In this document: one piece after another, positions 43,324-51,065 of the stretch
Layout: every line of letters starts with the position of its first letter
Numbering within the stretch: the stretch's first letter is position 1
Source of the DNA: Taibaiella chishuiensis
GTDB lineage: Bacteria; Bacteroidota; Bacteroidia; Chitinophagales; Chitinophagaceae
Direction of reading: 5' to 3'
NCBI RefSeq assembly: GCF_003014535.1
Contig: NZ_PYGD01000001.1
Span: 682,001-746,000, forward strand
DNA: 64,000 nt
Made by a program: the position numbers and the translations under genes
Notes under the pieces: model-generated
What the model was told of the DNA's origin: nothing
What the model saw: only the letters and a program-made list of their open reading frames with translations
The model's database searches: none

Positions 43324-44190
43324 ATGAAAAACATATTGGTATTGGGTGCTAAAGGTATGGCCGGTCATGTAATCACCGCGTATCTCGGTAGCATGGATGC
43401 TTACACGGTTACCGGCATTGCAAGAGGCGGTGATGAAAACGACGGCCTGGTCAACCTGGATGTGTCGGATGTTCAGGCGCTGGAGCAGTTTATTGCCGGC
43501 CGTAAATTCGATGTGGTGATCAATTGTATCGGTATCCTCAATAAAGATGCCGAAGACCATTCCTATAAAGCGGTATGGTACAATAGCTACCTGCCGCACC
43601 TGCTGGAGCACTGGGGCAGCCGCTATGGTTTCAGGCTGATTCATATCAGCACCGACTGTGTGTTTTCCGGCAAATCGACCGGTGGGTACACCGAGCAGGC
43701 TCCGAAAGATGGTATCGGCTACTATGCCCAATCCAAAGCGCTGGGCGAAGTGGTCAACGGAAAAGACCTGACCTTCCGCACTTCCATTATCGGTCCAGAG
43801 CTGAAAGCCGGTGGTATCGGCCTGTTTCACTGGTTTATGGGGCAGGGCAGCGATGCCACGCTTAAAGGTTTTACCCGTGCATACTGGACCGGCGTAACCA
43901 CGATGGTGCTGGCCAGGGCCATACACGAGGCCATAAAACAGGATCTGAAAGGCCTTTATCAATTGGTATACCCGGAGAAGATATCGAAATACGACCTGGT
44001 CGGGCTGTTCAATACCACCTTCCGCGATGGTAAGATGAATATACAGCCCGACGATCATTATAAAATTGACAAGAGCCTGGTGAATACGCGAACGGATTTC
44101 GACTTCGCCGTACCTGCTTATGAAGATATGATTACGGAAATGCGGCAGTGGATGTTGCAGCACCCGGAACTTTATTCCAGTTATTCATGA
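43324..44190 (+). CDS. RmlD-like SDR reductase of the FucNAc pathway (FnlB/CapF N-domain type)
   Basis: 288 aa. The reductase fold of RmlD is clear: ILVLGAKGMAGHVITAYLG, a conserved VINCIGILNK, HISTDCVFSGKSTGGYTEQA and YYAQSKALGEVV, with the active-site Tyr and Lys. In the UDP-L-FucNAc pathway the corresponding protein reduces the 4-keto intermediate; in CapF it carries a C-terminal cupin that is missing here. Because rmlD is absent from the rfb cassette, this gene could also serve the dTDP-rhamnose pathway, but its position next to FnlC argues for FucNAc. Its stop overlaps the next start (ATGA). Confidence 0.78.
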   Translation: MKNILVLGAKGMAGHVITAYLGSMDAYTVTGIARGGDENDGLVNLDVSDVQALEQFIAGRKFDVVINCIGILNKDAEDHSYKAVWYNSYLPHLLEHWGSRYGFRLIHISTDCVFSGKSTGGYTEQAPKDGIGYYAQSKALGEVVNGKDLTFRTSIIGPELKAGGIGLFHWFMGQGSDATLKGFTRAYWTGVTTMVLARAIHEAIKQDLKGLYQLVYPEKISKYDLVGLFNTTFRDGKMNIQPDDHYKIDKSLVNTRTDFDFAVPAYEDMITEMRQWMLQHPELYSSYS

Positions 44191-45404
44191 AGATCCTGAT
44201 TGTTACCCAGTATTTCTGGCCAGAACGCTTTAAGATAAACGACCTTGTGCTGGGCCTCAAGGAGCGGGGCTTTGAAATTGTCGTGCTTACCGGCAAGCCC
44301 AATTATCCCCAGGGCACCTTCGAGCAGGGCTATTCGTTTTTTAAAAAGGGCCGGGAGCAATGGGAAGGCATCAATATTTACAGGAGTCCCCTGTTGCCTA
44401 GGGGGAAAGGCGGCGGTATGCGGCTCATGGCCAATTATCTTTCCTTCGCATTTTTCGCTACTCTGAAAGCATTGTTTATCAAGGAACGCTTCGATAAGAT
44501 ATTTGTGTATGAACCTTCGCCCGTTACCGTAGGTATACCTGCCGTAATGCTGGGCAGGAAGCTGAAGATACCGGTTTATTTCTGGGTACAGGACCTGTGG
44601 CCCGAAAGCGTTTCTGCTGCGGGACAGATCCGCAATAAAACGATCCTGAATAGCCTGAACCGGCTTACCAAATGGATTTACCGCAACTGCGAAAAGATCC
44701 TGATCCAGTCGGAAGGTTTTGCCAACTATATCCTGAACCAGGGAGTGCCCCGGGAAAAACTGATCTATTATCCCAACTCTACAGAGGCCTTTTACCGCGA
44801 GGTAGTGCCGCAGGAGCATATCCGGGCTAAGGTGCCGCAGGAGGGCTACCGGATCATGTTTGCCGGCAATATCGGTGAGTCGCAGGATTTCGAAACCATA
44901 CTGGAAGCCGCGCGGATCGCGATCGGTCGCCAGCCCGATATCCATTTCGTTATCCTGGGCGACGGCAGGAAAAAAGAGTTTGTTGAGCAGAAGGTGCAGG
45001 AGTTTGGTATCGGGGCTAATTTCCATTTGCTGGGTTCTTTTCCCGGCAGCGATATGCCCGACTTTTTTGCCTGTGCCGACGCCCTGCTCGTATGCCTGAA
45101 AAACAACCCGGCCTTCGATCTTACGATCCCTTCCAAAGTGCAATCCTACCTGGCCTGTGCGCGACCTATTATCGGGTCTTTAAATGGCGAAGGGGCACGA
45201 ATCATCGATGAGGCCAAAGCCGGCGTAGTGGCCCCCGCAGGGCAGCCCGAACTGCTGGCCGAAAAGATACTGACCCTCTACGCTGCCGGAGCAGAAGCCT
45301 CGCAGGTTATGGGCCGGAATGCCAAACATTATTTCGATCAGAATTTCGAACGCGAGTTATTGCTCGATAAACTGATTGCCATTTTAGAAGATAAAAAAAG
45401 CTGA
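44187..45404 (+). CDS. GT4 glycosyltransferase, WbuB/FucNAc-transferase-like
   Basis: 405 aa from ATG at 44187, which overlaps the previous stop codon (ATGA); the longer frame from 44148 lies within that gene. It begins KILIVTQYFWPERFKINDLV, has PVYFWVQDLWPESVSAAGQI, and the C-terminal DMPDFFACADALLVCLKNNP and DLTIPSKVQSYLACARPIIG. These match WbuB-type transferases encoded beside fnlABC in O-antigen loci, where they add L-FucNAc. It would use UDP-L-FucNAc from the cassette just upstream. The retaining GT4 donor site (E-rich loop) is present. Confidence 0.85.
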   Translation: MKILIVTQYFWPERFKINDLVLGLKERGFEIVVLTGKPNYPQGTFEQGYSFFKKGREQWEGINIYRSPLLPRGKGGGMRLMANYLSFAFFATLKALFIKERFDKIFVYEPSPVTVGIPAVMLGRKLKIPVYFWVQDLWPESVSAAGQIRNKTILNSLNRLTKWIYRNCEKILIQSEGFANYILNQGVPREKLIYYPNSTEAFYREVVPQEHIRAKVPQEGYRIMFAGNIGESQDFETILEAARIAIGRQPDIHFVILGDGRKKEFVEQKVQEFGIGANFHLLGSFPGSDMPDFFACADALLVCLKNNPAFDLTIPSKVQSYLACARPIIGSLNGEGARIIDEAKAGVVAPAGQPELLAEKILTLYAAGAEASQVMGRNAKHYFDQNFERELLLDKLIAILEDKKS

Positions 45405-45429
45405 TTCATCTCTTTTAATTTCCCGACCT

Positions 45430-46332
45430 ATGCAGACGGTTATAACCGGCGCTACCGGATTTGTTGGCCAGAACCTGGTGCCTTATCTAAAGCAGGCAGG
45501 CCATGATATTACCCCATTAAGTGTTCGCGGCAACTGGCAACAGCAGTTGCCTGCGCATTACGATGCCATCATTCACCTGGCGGGCAAAGCGCATGATGTA
45601 AAAAATACCAGCGAGGCTTCGGAATATTTTAAGATCAATACGGAACTTACGCAACAACTGTTCGATCGCTTCCTGCAAAGCGATGCCCGCGACTTTATTT
45701 ATTTCAGCAGTGTAAAAGCCGCGGCCGATAGTGTACCCGATGTGCTTACGGAGGAGGTGGTGCCCGCACCGGCCACGCCCTACGGCCAGTCCAAGCAGCA
45801 GGCCGAAGCTTACCTGCTGGCCCGGCCCCTGCCTGCCGGTAAACGGCTGTTTATTATCAGGCCCTGTATGATACACGGGCCCGGTAACAAAGGCAACCTG
45901 AACCTGCTCTATAAATTTGTGACCAAAGGTATCCCGTATCCGCTGGCGGCGTTTAAAAATAAACGCTCTTACCTGAGCGTAGATAACCTGAGCTTTGTCG
46001 TAAAGGAACTGCTGGCAAGGCCATCGGTGCCTTCGGGCATTTATAACCTGGCCGATGATGCCGTATTGTCTACCAACGAACTGGTTACCATCATCGGCAA
46101 TGTACTGGGCCGTAAGCAGCGCCTCATGGCCATTCCGCAAGGTCTGCTGAAGGCGATGGCCAGGGTAGGCGATGTGCTGCACCTGCCCCTGAGTACCGAA
46201 AAGCTGAAAAAGCTGACGGAGAACTATGTCGTATCCAACCGGAAAATAAAAAAGGCCCTGAACCTGGAGCAATTGCCGGTATCGGCGGCCGAGGGGCTGA
46301 AGAAAACCATCGAAAGCTTTCGCGCTGCATAA
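45430..46332 (+). CDS. NAD-dependent sugar epimerase/reductase (WbpV-like)
   Basis: 300 aa, an extended SDR: VITGATGFVGQNLVPYLKQAG, IIHLAGKAHDVKNT, IYFSSVKAAADS and the active-site YGQSKQQAE with Tyr and Lys. RSYLSVDNLSFVVKELLARP is typical of the group that precedes WbpL-like sugar-phosphate transferases. Such enzymes make UDP-QuiNAc or UDP-FucNAc by reducing the 4-keto-6-deoxy-HexNAc. The sugar is then used by the initiating transferase, which starts 18 bp downstream. The actual product is not determined, and the required 4,6-dehydratase of WbpM type is not in the window. Confidence 0.8.
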   Translation: MQTVITGATGFVGQNLVPYLKQAGHDITPLSVRGNWQQQLPAHYDAIIHLAGKAHDVKNTSEASEYFKINTELTQQLFDRFLQSDARDFIYFSSVKAAADSVPDVLTEEVVPAPATPYGQSKQQAEAYLLARPLPAGKRLFIIRPCMIHGPGNKGNLNLLYKFVTKGIPYPLAAFKNKRSYLSVDNLSFVVKELLARPSVPSGIYNLADDAVLSTNELVTIIGNVLGRKQRLMAIPQGLLKAMARVGDVLHLPLSTEKLKKLTENYVVSNRKIKKALNLEQLPVSAAEGLKKTIESFRAA

Positions 46333-46350
46333 TATAATTTAATCTATCCT

Positions 46351-47313
46351 ATGACGCTGACCTATATTATCATTACTGTACTACTGTTCCTGGCCATGCT
46401 GGTTTACTTCCGCATTGCCGATAAGTACAACATTATTGATAAGCCCAACCAGCGCAGTTCGCATACGACCATTACCCTGCGGGGTGGCGGTGTGATCTTC
46501 CCGGTGGCTATGGTGCTTTATGGCCTGTTCTTCCAGCTGGCGCATCCCGTAGCCTCTTTCGGTTATTTATTGGCCGGTATGCTGGCCATAGGTATCGTTA
46601 GCTTTTGGGACGACGTAAGCAGCCTGCCCAACAAAGTAAGGATACTGGTACATCTCTTATCCGTTACGGCTATGCTCTATGCCGTGCATGCCTTTGCCCT
46701 GCTACCGGTATGGGCCGTAGTACTCAGTTACGTCATGATCATAGGTACGATCAATGCCTACAACTTTATGGATGGCATCAATGGTATTACCGGGGTATAC
46801 AGCCTGGCCATCCTGCTTTCCTGTCTTTACTTCAACGAGTCGGTACAGCAGGTGACCGACAGTCCTTTTATTGTCGCTGCTATCCTGGCTTGTATCGTTT
46901 TCCTGTTTTTTAATTTCCGTAAAAAGGCGAAGTGTTTTGCCGGCGATGTGGGCAGTGTCAGCATCGGCTTCTGGATCATCTCCATCCTGCTGCTGATCAT
47001 CCTTGCAACCGGCGATCCCAAATATGTTTTCTTCCTGGCCGTGTATGGCGTCGATGCCGTACTCACCATTATACACCGGCTTATCCTGAAGCAGAATATT
47101 TTTGAGGCGCACCGGCTTCACTTTTACCAGATCCTGGCCAACGAGCGCAAAGTGTCACACCTGGTTGTTTCTTCGGCCTATGGCTTGCTGCAGCTGCTTG
47201 TTAACGCGGTCATTATCTTTACCGGCTTTAATTTCGTGATCACCGGCCTGCTGGTCTGCCTGCCGCTTGCACTCATTTATATCGTGGTCAAACCGGTACT
47301 GATGCGTAAATAA
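46351..47313 (+). CDS. WbpL-like undecaprenyl-phosphate sugar-1-phosphate transferase
   Basis: 320 aa, polytopic membrane protein. MraY/WecA-family motifs are visible: HTTITLRGGGVIFPV, SFWDDVSSLPNKVR with the metal-binding Asp pair, INAYNFMDGINGITG, CFAGDVGSVSIGFW and the HRLHFYQIL cytoplasmic loop. In Pseudomonas and Rhizobium the WbpL/WreU group transfers QuiNAc- or FucNAc-1-phosphate to undecaprenyl phosphate to begin O-antigen repeats. It follows the WbpV-like gene by 18 bp. It is the second initiating transferase in the locus; the first, at 5623, has a different set of motifs. Confidence 0.9.
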   Translation: MTLTYIIITVLLFLAMLVYFRIADKYNIIDKPNQRSSHTTITLRGGGVIFPVAMVLYGLFFQLAHPVASFGYLLAGMLAIGIVSFWDDVSSLPNKVRILVHLLSVTAMLYAVHAFALLPVWAVVLSYVMIIGTINAYNFMDGINGITGVYSLAILLSCLYFNESVQQVTDSPFIVAAILACIVFLFFNFRKKAKCFAGDVGSVSIGFWIISILLLIILATGDPKYVFFLAVYGVDAVLTIIHRLILKQNIFEAHRLHFYQILANERKVSHLVVSSAYGLLQLLVNAVIIFTGFNFVITGLLVCLPLALIYIVVKPVLMRK

Positions 47314-47325
47314 AACAAGGTTGTT

Positions 47326-47847
47326 ATGAACAATTGCCTGATATACGGGGCGGGCGGACATGCCCGTGTTATTGCCGACCTGCTGCGTGCGCAGGGCAGT
47401 AAGCCACTTGCTTTTATTGACGACAACGCAACAGCAACAATTCTCGACGGTATACCGGTACAAGGTTACGATACCGCCGCTTTCCCGGGTGCTACGATCG
47501 TGATCGGTATCGGTAATAACGAAATAAGACGCAGGATCGCATCGGCCCTGCAACACGAGCCTGCGGTACTCATTCATCCTACTGCCGTGGTAGCTGCCGA
47601 TGTGCAACCCGGCGCGGGTACCATAATCCTGGCCAATGCCGTGGTGCAGACCGGTGCACGCATCGGCAAACATGTGATCATCAATGCGGGGGTATGTGTC
47701 GATCATGACGCCGTTATCGAAGATTACGTACACCTTTATCCCCAGGTATATATCGGCGGCGCGGCACATGTAAAAGCAGGCCTTACCCTGGCTCCCGGCA
47801 CCCGTATTGCCCGCAATACCCTGGTCGATGGCAGCACTGCCGGCTAA
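47326..47847 (+). CDS. PglD/NeuD-family acetyltransferase, short form
   Basis: 173 aa, shorter than the usual roughly 200. The Rossmann-like start is CLIYGAGGHARVIADLLRAQ, followed by the left-handed beta helix from about residue 85 (ILANAVVQTGARIGKHVIIN) and the active-site histidine in VCVDHDAVIEDYVH. The closing turn with the acetyl-CoA pattern GxPAK is absent; the protein stops at RNTLVDGSTAG. It usually stands beside a PglE-type aminotransferase, which is not present here, so it might be a remnant or might serve an aminotransferase elsewhere. No nearby second frame restores the missing tail. Confidence 0.8.
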   Translation: MNNCLIYGAGGHARVIADLLRAQGSKPLAFIDDNATATILDGIPVQGYDTAAFPGATIVIGIGNNEIRRRIASALQHEPAVLIHPTAVVAADVQPGAGTIILANAVVQTGARIGKHVIINAGVCVDHDAVIEDYVHLYPQVYIGGAAHVKAGLTLAPGTRIARNTLVDGSTAG

Positions 47848-47946
47848 GGCTACAATTTTTATGCAGGCCTGCCGTTAAACTTTTATAAATTGCACACGTT
47901 ATCAACTACGCTCCGCCATGGAGCTTGTGCGCTTTCAATTCATAGT

Positions 47947-49041
47947 ATGCGGTATTACATCATAGCAGGAGAGGCCAGCGGCGATCTTCACGGGAGCAAT
48001 CTCATCAAAGCCTTACATGTACACGATGCCCGGGCAACCGTACGTTGCTGGGGGGGCGACAAAATGGAGGAGGCCGGGGCTACCCTGGTCAAACACTACC
48101 GGGACCTGGCTTTCATGGGTTTCGTGGAAGTGCTGTTACACCTGCGTACCATTATGCGCAACCTGAAATTCTGTAAGGAAGATATACTGGCCTTTAAACC
48201 CGATGTGCTCGTACTGATCGACTATCCCGGCTTTAACCTCCGTATCGTGGAATGGGCGAAGAAAGAAGGCATCAAAATATGTTATTACATTTCGCCCCAG
48301 GTATGGGCCTGGAAAGAAGGACGCGTGGAGCAGATCCGGAAATATGTAGACAAGATGCTGGTCATCCTGCCTTTTGAAAAAGGATTTTACAAAAAACATA
48401 ATTACGAGGTTACCTATGTAGGCCACCCGCTTACCGAAGTAGTGGAAGCCGAATTACAGAAACCCGTTACGCAACCTTTAAGCGACCGTAAGATCATTGC
48501 TTTACTGCCCGGCAGCCGCAGCCAGGAGATCCGTAAAAAGCTGCCTGTGATGCTGAGCATGGTGCGTCACTTTCCGCAATACCAGTTCGTAATAGCGCAG
48601 GCGCCGGGCCAGGAGCGCGCTATATACGACGAGATGATCGGCGGGCACAACGTACTGCTCGCAGCAGGTAAAACGTATGAGCTGCTGAAGCAAGCCTCCT
48701 TTGCGCTCGTCACCAGTGGCACCGCAACCCTGGAGACCGCATTGTTCGGTGTGCCCGAAATTGTTTGTTATAAAGGTAATCCGCTCTCGTACTGGCTTGC
48801 CCGTAAGCTGGTCAAAGTAAAATACATTTCCCTGGTCAACCTTATTCTCAATAAACCCGCGGTTACGGAACTGATACAGGACGACCTCAACGAACAGCGC
48901 CTGCTTGCCGAATTAACGGCATTGGTCGACGATACCGAACGCCGGGAAACCCTGCAGAGCGACTATACCGGGCTTTGGGAATTGCTTGGCGCAGGCAGGG
49001 CTTCTGACGCTGCCGCACGCGAGATCATCGCCATGTTTTAA
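47947..49041 (+). CDS. lpxB: Lipid-A-disaccharide synthase
   Basis: 364 aa from ATG at 47947; an earlier start at 47890 adds residues lacking in homologues. It joins UDP-2,3-diacylglucosamine with lipid X to form the lipid A disaccharide at the inner face of the inner membrane. The motifs YYIIAGEASGDLHGSNLIK, CWGGDKMEEAG, YISPQVWAWKEGRVEQIR, LPGSRSQEIRKKLPVM and TSGTATLETALFGVPEIVCY are complete. It ends the long run of plus-strand genes; a strong palindromic terminator separates it from the convergent lpxD-like gene. Closeness to the polysaccharide locus fits an LPS-related product. Confidence 0.95.
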   Translation: MRYYIIAGEASGDLHGSNLIKALHVHDARATVRCWGGDKMEEAGATLVKHYRDLAFMGFVEVLLHLRTIMRNLKFCKEDILAFKPDVLVLIDYPGFNLRIVEWAKKEGIKICYYISPQVWAWKEGRVEQIRKYVDKMLVILPFEKGFYKKHNYEVTYVGHPLTEVVEAELQKPVTQPLSDRKIIALLPGSRSQEIRKKLPVMLSMVRHFPQYQFVIAQAPGQERAIYDEMIGGHNVLLAAGKTYELLKQASFALVTSGTATLETALFGVPEIVCYKGNPLSYWLARKLVKVKYISLVNLILNKPAVTELIQDDLNEQRLLAELTALVDDTERRETLQSDYTGLWELLGAGRASDAAAREIIAMF

Positions 49042-49071
49042 CGGGTTGCAACTGCTTTACCGTTTTAATAA

Positions 49072-49106
49072 AACAGCGCCTTGTATACCGGATACAAGGC
49101 GCTGTT
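49072..49106. terminator. Terminator between convergent lpxB and lpxD-like genes
   Basis: A perfect 15-bp inverted repeat (49072-49086 with 49092-49106) surrounds a five-base loop. The adjacent T-rich run lies on the left, so it is best placed to end minus-strand transcription from the lpxD-like gene; on the plus strand there is no clear T-run. Confidence 0.75.
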
Positions 49107-49129
49107 GCTATAGATGGGTCGATACATTT

Positions 49130-50074
49130 TTATGGTTTGGTCACACGTTCCCATAATTCCGGGATACGTTTAATCCAGTTCAGCTCGCGCATTTTGGTCT
49201 TCGCTTCTTCTACCGGCGAACCGAAATAAGTTTTACCGCCTTCGATGGAAGAGGCCACACCACTTTGCGCGTATACCACTGCGCCTTTGCCGATGGTCAG
49301 GTCTTTGCTTACGCCTACCTGTCCCCAGAGGATCACCTCATCTTCGATAATGGCTTTGCCGCCAATGCCCACCTGCGCGGCAAACAGGCAGTTCTTACCG
49401 ATCACAGCGCCATGGCCTATGTGCACATGGTTATCGATCTTAGTGCCTTCGCCGATAATGGTATCGCCGCTTACGCCTTTATCGATCGTTGTACCGGCGC
49501 CTATCTCCACATCGTTATGAATAATTACGCGGCCGCAACTTTCCAGTTTATCATACTGTACCTGCCGTTCCTTCCTGCGCTTGTAGTAGTAGGCATCTGC
49601 GCCGATTACCGCACCGGCATGTATGATCACATTGTCGCCGATTACGGAATGGTCGTATATCGTTACGTTGGGATGGATCAGGCAATCCTTGCCGATCGTA
49701 ACATGGTTGCCGACAAATACACCGGGCTGTACCTGCGTACCACTGCCGATGCTGGCGCTTGCACTGATCATTTGTGTAGCGGGTTCGAAAGGGCGGAAGC
49801 GCTTTACGATTTTTACATACGCTGCAAAAGGATCGTCGCATACAAACAGCACCTTGCCTTCAGGCCGCGGCACTTCTTTATTGATGATAATGAATGTAGC
49901 CGCAGAATGCAGGCTTTTGTTATAATACTTTTCAAAGTCGACGAACGAGATATCGCCGGGCACTACCTTATGGATCTCATTGATTCCCGTGGCTTCCAGG
50001 CTTTCATCGCCAACAAGTTTAGCATCGATATAACTGGCAATCCACGCTGCCGCTACCGGGGTTTCAAAACGCAT
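49130..50074 (-). CDS. LpxD-like UDP-3-O-acylglucosamine N-acyltransferase
   Basis: 314 aa. An N-terminal uridine-binding-type domain (about residues 1-100) is followed by a long left-handed beta helix of hexapeptide repeats and a C-terminal helix (ELNWIKRIPELWERV). The catalytic histidine of LpxD is in TKIDNHVHIGHGAVIGKN. LpxD adds the N-linked hydroxyacyl chain in lipid A synthesis. Bacteroidota commonly carry two LpxD homologues, and this solitary one next to lpxB may be the accessory form, so no exact symbol is given. Two candidate promoters lie in the 334-bp region upstream. Confidence 0.85.
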   Translation of the reverse strand: MRFETPVAAAWIASYIDAKLVGDESLEATGINEIHKVVPGDISFVDFEKYYNKSLHSAATFIIINKEVPRPEGKVLFVCDDPFAAYVKIVKRFRPFEPATQMISASASIGSGTQVQPGVFVGNHVTIGKDCLIHPNVTIYDHSVIGDNVIIHAGAVIGADAYYYKRRKERQVQYDKLESCGRVIIHNDVEIGAGTTIDKGVSGDTIIGEGTKIDNHVHIGHGAVIGKNCLFAAQVGIGGKAIIEDEVILWGQVGVSKDLTIGKGAVVYAQSGVASSIEGGKTYFGSPVEEAKTKMRELNWIKRIPELWERVTKP

Positions 50075-50096
50075 ACACCGTGTTTATTTTAGAGTG

Positions 50097-50129
50097 TAAA
50101 GATAGCACTGTGTACATTAGCGCTGCAAT
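50097..50129 (-). promoter_or_regulatory. Near-consensus promoter just upstream of the lpxD-like gene
   Basis: On the minus strand TATCTTTA (50097-50104) resembles TAnnTTTG with one mismatch and is preceded after 21 bases by ATTG (50126-50129). The start codon lies 22 bp downstream. Confidence 0.35.
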
Positions 50130-50208
50130 TTTTTTGTGCTGCAAGTTGCCTGCATGCATTAAAAATGATACTGCTCGTCGCTGATGCCCGCAGGGAACAA
50201 GATTCAGG

Positions 50209-50217
50209 TTATCCACA
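50209..50217 (+). other. Consensus DnaA box in an AT-rich intergenic region
   Basis: TTATCCACA matches the DnaA-box consensus exactly. A one-mismatch copy on the other strand lies at 50231-50239 (TGTGAATAT), separated by 13 bases. The 334-bp gap 50075-50408 also contains T- and A-runs (50221-50260) and diverging genes. Single boxes occur by chance, so an origin or DnaA-regulated site is only suggested. Confidence 0.4.
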
Positions 50218-50290
50218 TTTTTGTTTCTTTTGTGAATATTTTTTTTGAAAAAATTTCTCAAACCACGAAATACTTATTAATATTGTGTTA

Positions 50291-50321
50291 CAAAAGTACT
50301 TACTAACCCCTCCTTATAAAA
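50291..50321 (-). promoter_or_regulatory. Second candidate promoter toward the lpxD-like gene
   Basis: On the minus strand TACTTTTG (50291-50298) fits TAnnTTTG exactly and is preceded after 19 bases by TTTT (50318-50321), one mismatch from TTTG. It would give a leader of about 210 nt that includes the DnaA-box region. The -33 part overlaps the left arm of the terminator at 50318. Confidence 0.4.
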
Positions 50322-50350
50322 ACCCCGTTCCTCAAAAAGCGGGGTTTTTT
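50318..50350 (+). terminator. Intrinsic terminator with no coding gene upstream on its strand
   Basis: A perfect 10-bp stem of A and C/G bases (50318-50327 with 50340-50349) with a 12-base loop is followed by T-rich sequence. It would stop plus-strand transcription, but the stretch 50103-50317 has no plus-strand gene, so it may end a small RNA, block read-through into rluE, or act on the minus strand. Confidence 0.7.
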
Positions 50351-50408
50351 ATTTTAATCAATCCTGAAACCCGCTTCCTGTAAGGATTTTATTATACATA
50401 ATTTAATT

Positions 50409-51014
50409 ATGCATGCTGCCTTCGAGTACTATTTATTTTATAAACCCTTCCAAACGCTAACGCAGTTTTCTCCGGAAGAAGGGAAGAAAACACTCGCGGA
50501 TTACCTGAAGGGATTAAAAAAAGATGTTTATCCTGTTGGCCGGCTCGACTACGATAGCGAAGGGCTGTTGCTGCTTACCAACGATAAGCAACTGAACCAC
50601 CGTTTGCTTAACCCGCTTTTTCTTCACGAACGCGAATACTGGGCACAGGTAGAAGGATTGGTTACCGATACCGCATTACAACAACTCAGCAAAGGTGTAC
50701 GTATCCAGGTAGCAGGCAAAGCCTACCAGACCAGGAAAGCATATGCCGGCTTATTGCCGGATACGCCGGTAGTTCCCGATCGTAATCCTCCCATCAGGGT
50801 GCGGCAACATATACCTACATCCTGGTTATCGCTTTGCCTGGTCGAAGGCAAGAACAGGCAGGTGCGTAAAATGACGGCAGCCGTGGGACTGCCTACCCTG
50901 CGCCTGATCCGGTACCGCATAGGCAGCATTACTATGGAAGGCATGCAACCCGGCGACCTGGTTGCCGCCGGACCGGAAATGATCAGCCGGCTTTTTTCGA
51001 GGAAATATAAGTAA
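50409..51014 (+). CDS. RsuA/RluE-family rRNA pseudouridine synthase
   Basis: 201 aa. It converts uridine to pseudouridine in rRNA; the short form without an S4 domain fits RluE, which acts on 23S rRNA. The catalytic aspartate is in VYPVGRLDYDSEGLLLLTND, and KGVRIQVAGKAYQTRKA, VEGKNRQVRKMTAAVG and LPTLRLIRYRIGSITME are family landmarks. It is preceded by an intrinsic terminator and starts a plus-strand series with the thioredoxin-like gene 51 bp downstream. RluE rather than RsuA or RluF is inferred from length and domain make-up. Confidence 0.9.
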   Translation: MHAAFEYYLFYKPFQTLTQFSPEEGKKTLADYLKGLKKDVYPVGRLDYDSEGLLLLTNDKQLNHRLLNPLFLHEREYWAQVEGLVTDTALQQLSKGVRIQVAGKAYQTRKAYAGLLPDTPVVPDRNPPIRVRQHIPTSWLSLCLVEGKNRQVRKMTAAVGLPTLRLIRYRIGSITMEGMQPGDLVAAGPEMISRLFSRKYK

Positions 51015-51065
51015 CCTTGCAAACGAAACGTTTCTCTTTTACGACACGCTAAACAAGATCCTATT

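Noticed and set aside
42223-44163. 646-codon open frame antisense to the 2-epimerase and reductase genes
   Set aside because: Same codon-register effect; the sense strand carries two complete enzymes with intact motifs.
50064-50261. 65-codon minus-strand frame in the lpxD upstream region
   Set aside because: It overlaps the lpxD start in another frame, spans the DnaA-box region and has no coding character or ribosome binding site.
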